Part shown: in pieces, positions 5,289 to 7,578 of the stretch
Numbering within the stretch: position 1 is the first letter of the stretch
How the letters are laid out: the number at the start of each line of letters is the position of its first letter
Assembly (NCBI GenBank): GCA_030616835.1
Contig: JAUWWP010000110.1
Span: 1-7,578, forward strand
Origin: Deltaproteobacteria bacterium
Lineage (GTDB): Bacteria > Desulfobacterota > G020345765
Reading direction: 5' to 3'
DNA: 7,578 nucleotides
The notes under the pieces: model-generated
What the model saw: only the letters and a program-made list of their open reading frames with translations
Told to the model about the DNA's origin: nothing
Database searches by the model: none
Translations under genes and position numbers: made by a program

Positions 5289-5513
5289 TCAGTTTTCAAG
5301 GCACTTTTTAGCAGTTCGATAGTTAATCTGGAGCTCCCAGCAAATTTCCTTCCAGCTCTTTCCTGCTTCTCTCATCTGCCTTACTTTTTTTCGGTACTTC
5401 TGATATTTGGGCTCCGCTCCCAGCCTTACTCCTTTCTTTTTTGCTTCGGCCAATCCATTCTTGAAGCTACGAAATTTTGGGGTCAGACCTGGACAAGGTG
5501 ACCGAGAATTCAA
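5289..5513 (-). pseudogene. Serine recombinase (resolvase/invertase) C-terminal remnant
   Basis: The minus-strand frame encodes GLAEAKKKGVRLG (from about 5456 down), then an Arg/Lys-rich linker, then a helix-turn-helix-like REAGKSWKEICWELQINYRT and a stop. This follows the end of the resolvase catalytic domain and its HTH_7-type DNA-binding tail, in which GLxxAKxxGVRLG is a familiar junction. The whole catalytic N-terminus, about 130 residues with the active serine, is missing. The frame upstream of 5456 runs into the inverted-repeat element at 5499, so this is a fragment. The first possible start is TTG 5513. It could be expressed as a tiny DNA-binding protein, but decay is likelier. Confidence 0.5.
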
Positions 5514-5597
5514 ATTTCAGACATTTCTGAAAAATAAAGTCCTTCATTTATGCGGGGTTAGGAGATCGGGTTTTTGAAAAATCACTATTCTCGGTCA
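5499..5597. mobile_element. 99-bp element with 11-bp terminal inverted repeats (MITE-like)
   Basis: TGACCGAGAAT (5499-5509) and ATTCTCGGTCA (5587-5597) are perfect reverse complements bounding 77 bp of AT-rich, non-coding sequence. Inside is a smaller hairpin, TTTCAG/CTGAAA (5515-5520, 5527-5532). It abuts the recombinase remnant. No clear target-site duplication is seen. Confidence 0.45.
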
Positions 5598-5784
5598 GCC
5601 TGTGGACATTAGACAATTTAAGGAAGGGAATAGGAATCACCCATTAAAGGGTACCTGTCAAGAGAGATGAAGAGGGCAGGGTCATTTTCTCCTAAGTTGT
5701 TTTAGAACTAAAATCCCATAAATCCTCTTAGCAATTCTCTGTTGAAAAACCCGACAGAATAGAATAAAATGAAGCAATCTGTAA

Positions 5785-5981
5785 AAAGTTTTAGATAATA
5801 GAGTTAAGGGATCGCATTTTGATGTGCATCCGATTAAAACTCCTGTCAGGCTGAAGGGTGTGGAGATGACCGGTTTTATGGGCAAATTCTTGGTAAATTT
5901 TGAGCTCCCTGACTACATCGGGCTGGGGAAGTCAATTTCCGTAGGTTTGGGACGGCGATAAAAGTGGGAACTAAGAAGTGA
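5785..5981 (+). pseudogene. Decayed Cas6 (Cas6b-like) C-terminal fragment
   Basis: Read in the frame of base 5785 the translation is KVLDNRVKGSHFDVHPIKTP followed by VRLKGVEMTGFMGKFLVNFE and LPDYIGLGKSISVG, then GLGRR-stop (5959-5961). The block GxFxxNFxLPDYIGLGKSISxG matches the C-terminal signature of Cas6b-type CRISPR RNA endonucleases (…PDYxGxGKSVSxGFGT…). Supplying one base near 5947 restores GFGTAIKVGTKK-stop (5949-5981), so a one-base deletion explains the present ending. Stops at 5770 and 5782 cut the frame upstream. Weak pieces in other frames (ILLA about 5724-5735, VEKPDRIE about 5742-5765) suggest further decayed coding sequence. No CRISPR array or other cas gene is in the window. 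Read from memory of the family, not from a search. Confidence 0.45.
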
Positions 5982-5994
5982 GAAGCGGGATACT

Positions 5995-6312
5995 ATGATA
6001 GGCAAAGTTATTTCAAAAAACGGTAAAGAAATACGACGTACAGCGGAAAGGTGGTATCATATTGTTGAGTCTCACGATTACATGGCGGGTAATCAAGATA
6101 TCGTCTTTGAAACCTTAGGGGATCCAGATATTATAGTCAGTGTCGAAAAAAATGAATTTATAGTAATTAAACATTATATTAAGACCACTATTTCAGAAAA
6201 ACATGCAATTGTAATATATAGAGAAGAGGAAAATGATGGATTTGTAATAACAGCTTTTATGACTTCTAAACCAGAAAAGATTATCAAAAAGGGGGTTATA
6301 TGGAAAAAGTGA
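5995..6312 (+). CDS. Small protein paired with DUF2283, possible toxin of a TA module
   Basis: A 105-residue AT-rich gene. Seen: an N-terminal strand, then RTAERWYHIVESHDYMAG with Arg19, Trp20, His22 and His27, then DIVFETLGDPDIIV, a strand pair around EFIVIKHYIKTT and HAIVIYREEENDGFVITAFMTSKPEK, and a Lys-rich end. The pattern E/R-RWxHIxxxH, DPDxxV, H-Y and FxTSK is that of small nuclease-like proteins (BECR/PBECR or DUF4258-like); that fold is inference. The 3' end overlaps the DUF2283 gene by 13 bp, strong evidence of translational coupling. The upstream leader GTGAGAAGCGGGA is a poor SD. Base use is more AT-rich than in the left half of the window, consistent with horizontal acquisition. 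Confidence 0.75.
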   Translation: MIGKVISKNGKEIRRTAERWYHIVESHDYMAGNQDIVFETLGDPDIIVSVEKNEFIVIKHYIKTTISEKHAIVIYREEENDGFVITAFMTSKPEKIIKKGVIWKK

Positions 6313-6521
6313 CAAACATATTAGAATCTGTTCCCTATCTCTTAAAGATGCCATCTAAGCATATGTGGGTTGATTATGACGATGAAGCAGATGTGCTCTA
6401 CCTAAGCTTCAGAAAGCCTCAGCAAGCGAATGACAGCATAATGGAAGATGATATTATTTACCATTACCACGACAAGGAACTCGTTGGTCTTACAATAATG
6501 CACGCAAAAGGGAAAACCTGA
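6300..6521 (+). CDS. DUF2283-domain protein, likely partner or antitoxin
   Basis: A 73-residue protein with the DUF2283 signature VDYDDEADVLYLSFRKP (24-40), an acidic centre (DSIMEDDIIYHYHDKE) and the closing strand LVGLTIMHAKGK. The length is normal for the family. The N-terminal MEKVTNILESVPYLLKMPSK helix is common in members paired with a small nuclease-like protein. The start ATG 6300 lies within the end of the upstream gene and is preceded by AAAAAGGGGG (6285-6294). DUF2283 proteins are often found beside DUF4258-type genes and are suspected antitoxins; the role is inferred from pairing, not shown. Confidence 0.85.
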   Translation: MEKVTNILESVPYLLKMPSKHMWVDYDDEADVLYLSFRKPQQANDSIMEDDIIYHYHDKELVGLTIMHAKGKT

Positions 6522-6838
6522 GTAATATTGCAAATCAAAAAAATTCCGGGGATACAATACTAAAATATTCCTTTCCATCCCGAGAGACGGTGTTCCATTT
6601 AATTCCATAACTAATTCAAATCCTTCGACCCCGCTCAGGACGGGCAGAACAGCCCTTTCTAAGTTGCTTTTTTCTCAACAATGTGATAGCTTTTCTTCAT
6701 GACGAGAGTTCTTTTTCCCCAATCCGTACCGAGGGCAGGTTTCGTAAAACATAGGAGATTTCGATGGATCAATAGTCGTAATTGCTCATCTTCTACTCCA
6801 CTCGGAAGTGAAGGCGTTTTCTTAGGCCTCGAATCTCC
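6522..6838. other. Intergenic stretch with repeat debris
   Basis: No convincing gene. It holds a GGGGATACAATACTAA motif (6548-6563), the segment CCTTCGACCCCGCTCAGGAC (6621-6640), and the second copy of the diverged repeat (6664-6711). An open minus-strand frame (6659-6919) runs through the promoter and start of the next gene, has no SD and no recognisable family. Confidence 0.5.
6664..6711. repeat. Diverged repeat, copy 2 (partner at 4870-4916)
   Basis: See the partner copy. This one reads TTGCTTTTTTCTCAACAATG at its left edge. The shared minus-strand reading (KKSYHIVE here, KKIYHLIE there) is the main hint of a coding origin. Confidence 0.5.
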
Positions 6839-6867
6839 TTGACGCTGCATATTATTACGGCTAAAAT
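6839..6867 (+). promoter_or_regulatory. Sigma70-type promoter for the PIN gene, with very short leader
   Basis: TTGACG (6839-6844) and TAAAAT (6862-6867) are separated by exactly 17 bases. Initiation about 7 bases after the -10 (near 6874) would leave only around 5 bases before GTG 6879, where no SD exists. This suggests a leaderless or near-leaderless transcript. Confidence 0.5.
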
Positions 6868-6878
6868 AAATTGTAATT

Positions 6879-7379
6879 GTGATAATATTTGATTCTTCAA
6901 CTCTCATATTGTTAACCAAGGCGGAACTAATTGACGACCTCCTCGAGGGTTACGAGGGAAAGATTCTCATACCGCGGGAGGTAGAGGTGGAATCCTGCGG
7001 CAGAAAGAAGAGCTTCGCCGCCCTTTTTATACGGAACAAGATAGAGGAAAAAAAGATCGGCGTCGCGAAGATATCGAACGCTGCTTTGTGCAGCCGGCTC
7101 ATGCGGGACTTCCGCATATGCAGGGGTGAGGCCGAGGCATTTGTGCAGGCCTTAGAGAGGAAGGCAAAGCTTGTTGCTACTGACGATAAAAACGCCATTA
7201 AGGCTTACAAGCTTCTTAAGCTATCTTTTACATCGGCCATCGCTATGCTTGTCAAGATGGCCGAGAGGGAAGTAATTGACACGGAGAAGGCGAGGGTGGC
7301 GCTGAGGGCATTGACTAGATACGGAAGGTACAGTGACGAAATAATAAAAGAAGCGAAAAAAAGGCTTAAAACAAGATAG
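6879..7379 (+). CDS. PIN-domain protein, likely toxin of a TA module
   Basis: A 166-residue protein starting at GTG; a stop at 6867 rules out a longer frame. Seen: the PIN opening MIIFDSSTLILLTKAELIDDL with Asp5, the conserved strand KILIPREVEVE (28-38), GEAEAF (83-88, Glu84 as likely metal ligand) and LVATDDKNAIKAYKLL (98-113) with Asp102/Asp103. These acidic residues fit the metal-binding site of PIN RNases. The C-terminus (about 120-166) is a helical Lys/Arg-rich extension. It resembles DUF3368-type PIN proteins that pair with UPF0175 antitoxins. The next gene begins 11 bases after the stop, with an SD overlapping it, as in a toxin-antitoxin operon. The RNA target is unknown. Confidence 0.88.
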   Translation: MIIFDSSTLILLTKAELIDDLLEGYEGKILIPREVEVESCGRKKSFAALFIRNKIEEKKIGVAKISNAALCSRLMRDFRICRGEAEAFVQALERKAKLVATDDKNAIKAYKLLKLSFTSAIAMLVKMAEREVIDTEKARVALRALTRYGRYSDEIIKEAKKRLKTR

Positions 7380-7390
7380 GAGGAAAATCT

Positions 7391-7578
7391 ATGCCTTACA
7401 AGACAATGAGTATAAGAATAAACAGGGAGGACCATGATTTCGTGAAGGAGCTGGCCAAAGAGGCGAAAGAAGACCTCTCCAGCACCGTGAGAGAGCTTAT
7501 AGACAAGGGCAGAGTCCACCTTGCCATAGAGGAGTACAAGAAAGGTAACGCCTCTCTTGGTCGGGCCACCCGGCTTGC
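7391..7578 (+). CDS. Antitoxin-like DNA-binding protein (3' partial)
   Basis: The frame stays open to the window end, giving 62 residues. Start ATG 7391 has a textbook SD AGGAGG (7378-7383) whose first two bases belong to the PIN stop codon. Seen: a short N-terminal strand KTMSIRINRED, a charged helix FVKELAKEAKEDLSSTVREL (ribbon-helix-helix-like, about 18-37), then HLAIEEYKKGNASLGRATRL. The last part is the AxExYKxGxxSLGRAAxLAG motif that opens the helix-turn-helix of UPF0175-type antitoxins. It would bind the PIN partner and repress the operon. The remaining sequence lies beyond the window. Confidence 0.85.
   Translation, partial: MPYKTMSIRINREDHDFVKELAKEAKEDLSSTVRELIDKGRVHLAIEEYKKGNASLGRATRL

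Noticed and set aside
5682..5885. Minus-strand 67-residue open frame
   Set aside because: It lies antisense to the Cas6-like fragment and has no SD or family features.
6659..6919. Minus-strand 86-residue open frame
   Set aside because: It overlaps the promoter and start of the PIN gene on the other strand and has no SD or recognisable domain; only its tail resembles the repeat at 4870-4916.

Overview
The window looks like bacterial DNA, probably from an uncultured or candidate-phylum lineage. The clues are an NADH-linked iron-sulfur diaphorase, an MglB/MglA GTPase pair, a tRNA with no encoded CCA, and many short palindromic repeats between genes. I cannot name the phylum from sequence alone. 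The window splits into a conserved, moderately GC-rich left part (1-3330) and a right part (about 3860 onward) that is gene-poor, repeat-rich and accessory.

Left part. 1-1278 is the 3' part of a NuoF/HydB/HndC-type flavoprotein with a C-terminal 2x[4Fe-4S] ferredoxin domain. After a palindromic repeat insert (1286-1365) comes a HoxU/NuoG-N-like iron-sulfur protein (1377-2102). Together they look like the NADH-oxidising module of a soluble complex such as a multimeric hydrogenase or NAD-linked formate dehydrogenase; no catalytic subunit is in view. A probable new transcription unit follows, encoding a Roadblock/LC7 (MglB-like) protein (2227-2718) and an MglA-type small GTPase (2741-3328).

Centre. 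The most striking feature is a tRNA-Asn(GUU) gene (3484-3857) split inside its anticodon by a 301-nt self-splicing-type group I intron (3519-3819). The intron shows P, Q, R and S core elements, an internal guide that pairs with the 5' exon to give the expected U.G at the splice site, and a terminal G. It resembles subgroup IC3 tRNA introns and has no homing endonuclease.

Right part. Downstream of the tRNA are three 78-bp repeats with alternating spacers, tandem and hairpin repeats, and a small Glu/Lys/Pro-rich lipoprotein (4616-4840). At 5028-5039 there is a 12-nt exact copy of the tRNA 3' end, a possible integration scar. Further on are a serine-recombinase C-terminal remnant (minus strand, 5289-5513), a 99-bp element with 11-bp terminal inverted repeats, and what reads as a decayed cas6b C-terminus (5785-5981). 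Two compact toxin-antitoxin-like pairs follow: a small protein overlapping a DUF2283 protein (5995-6521), and a PIN-domain protein with a downstream antitoxin-like gene cut by the window end (6879-7578). The picture is a tRNA-adjacent accessory region built from remnants of mobile and defence genes.
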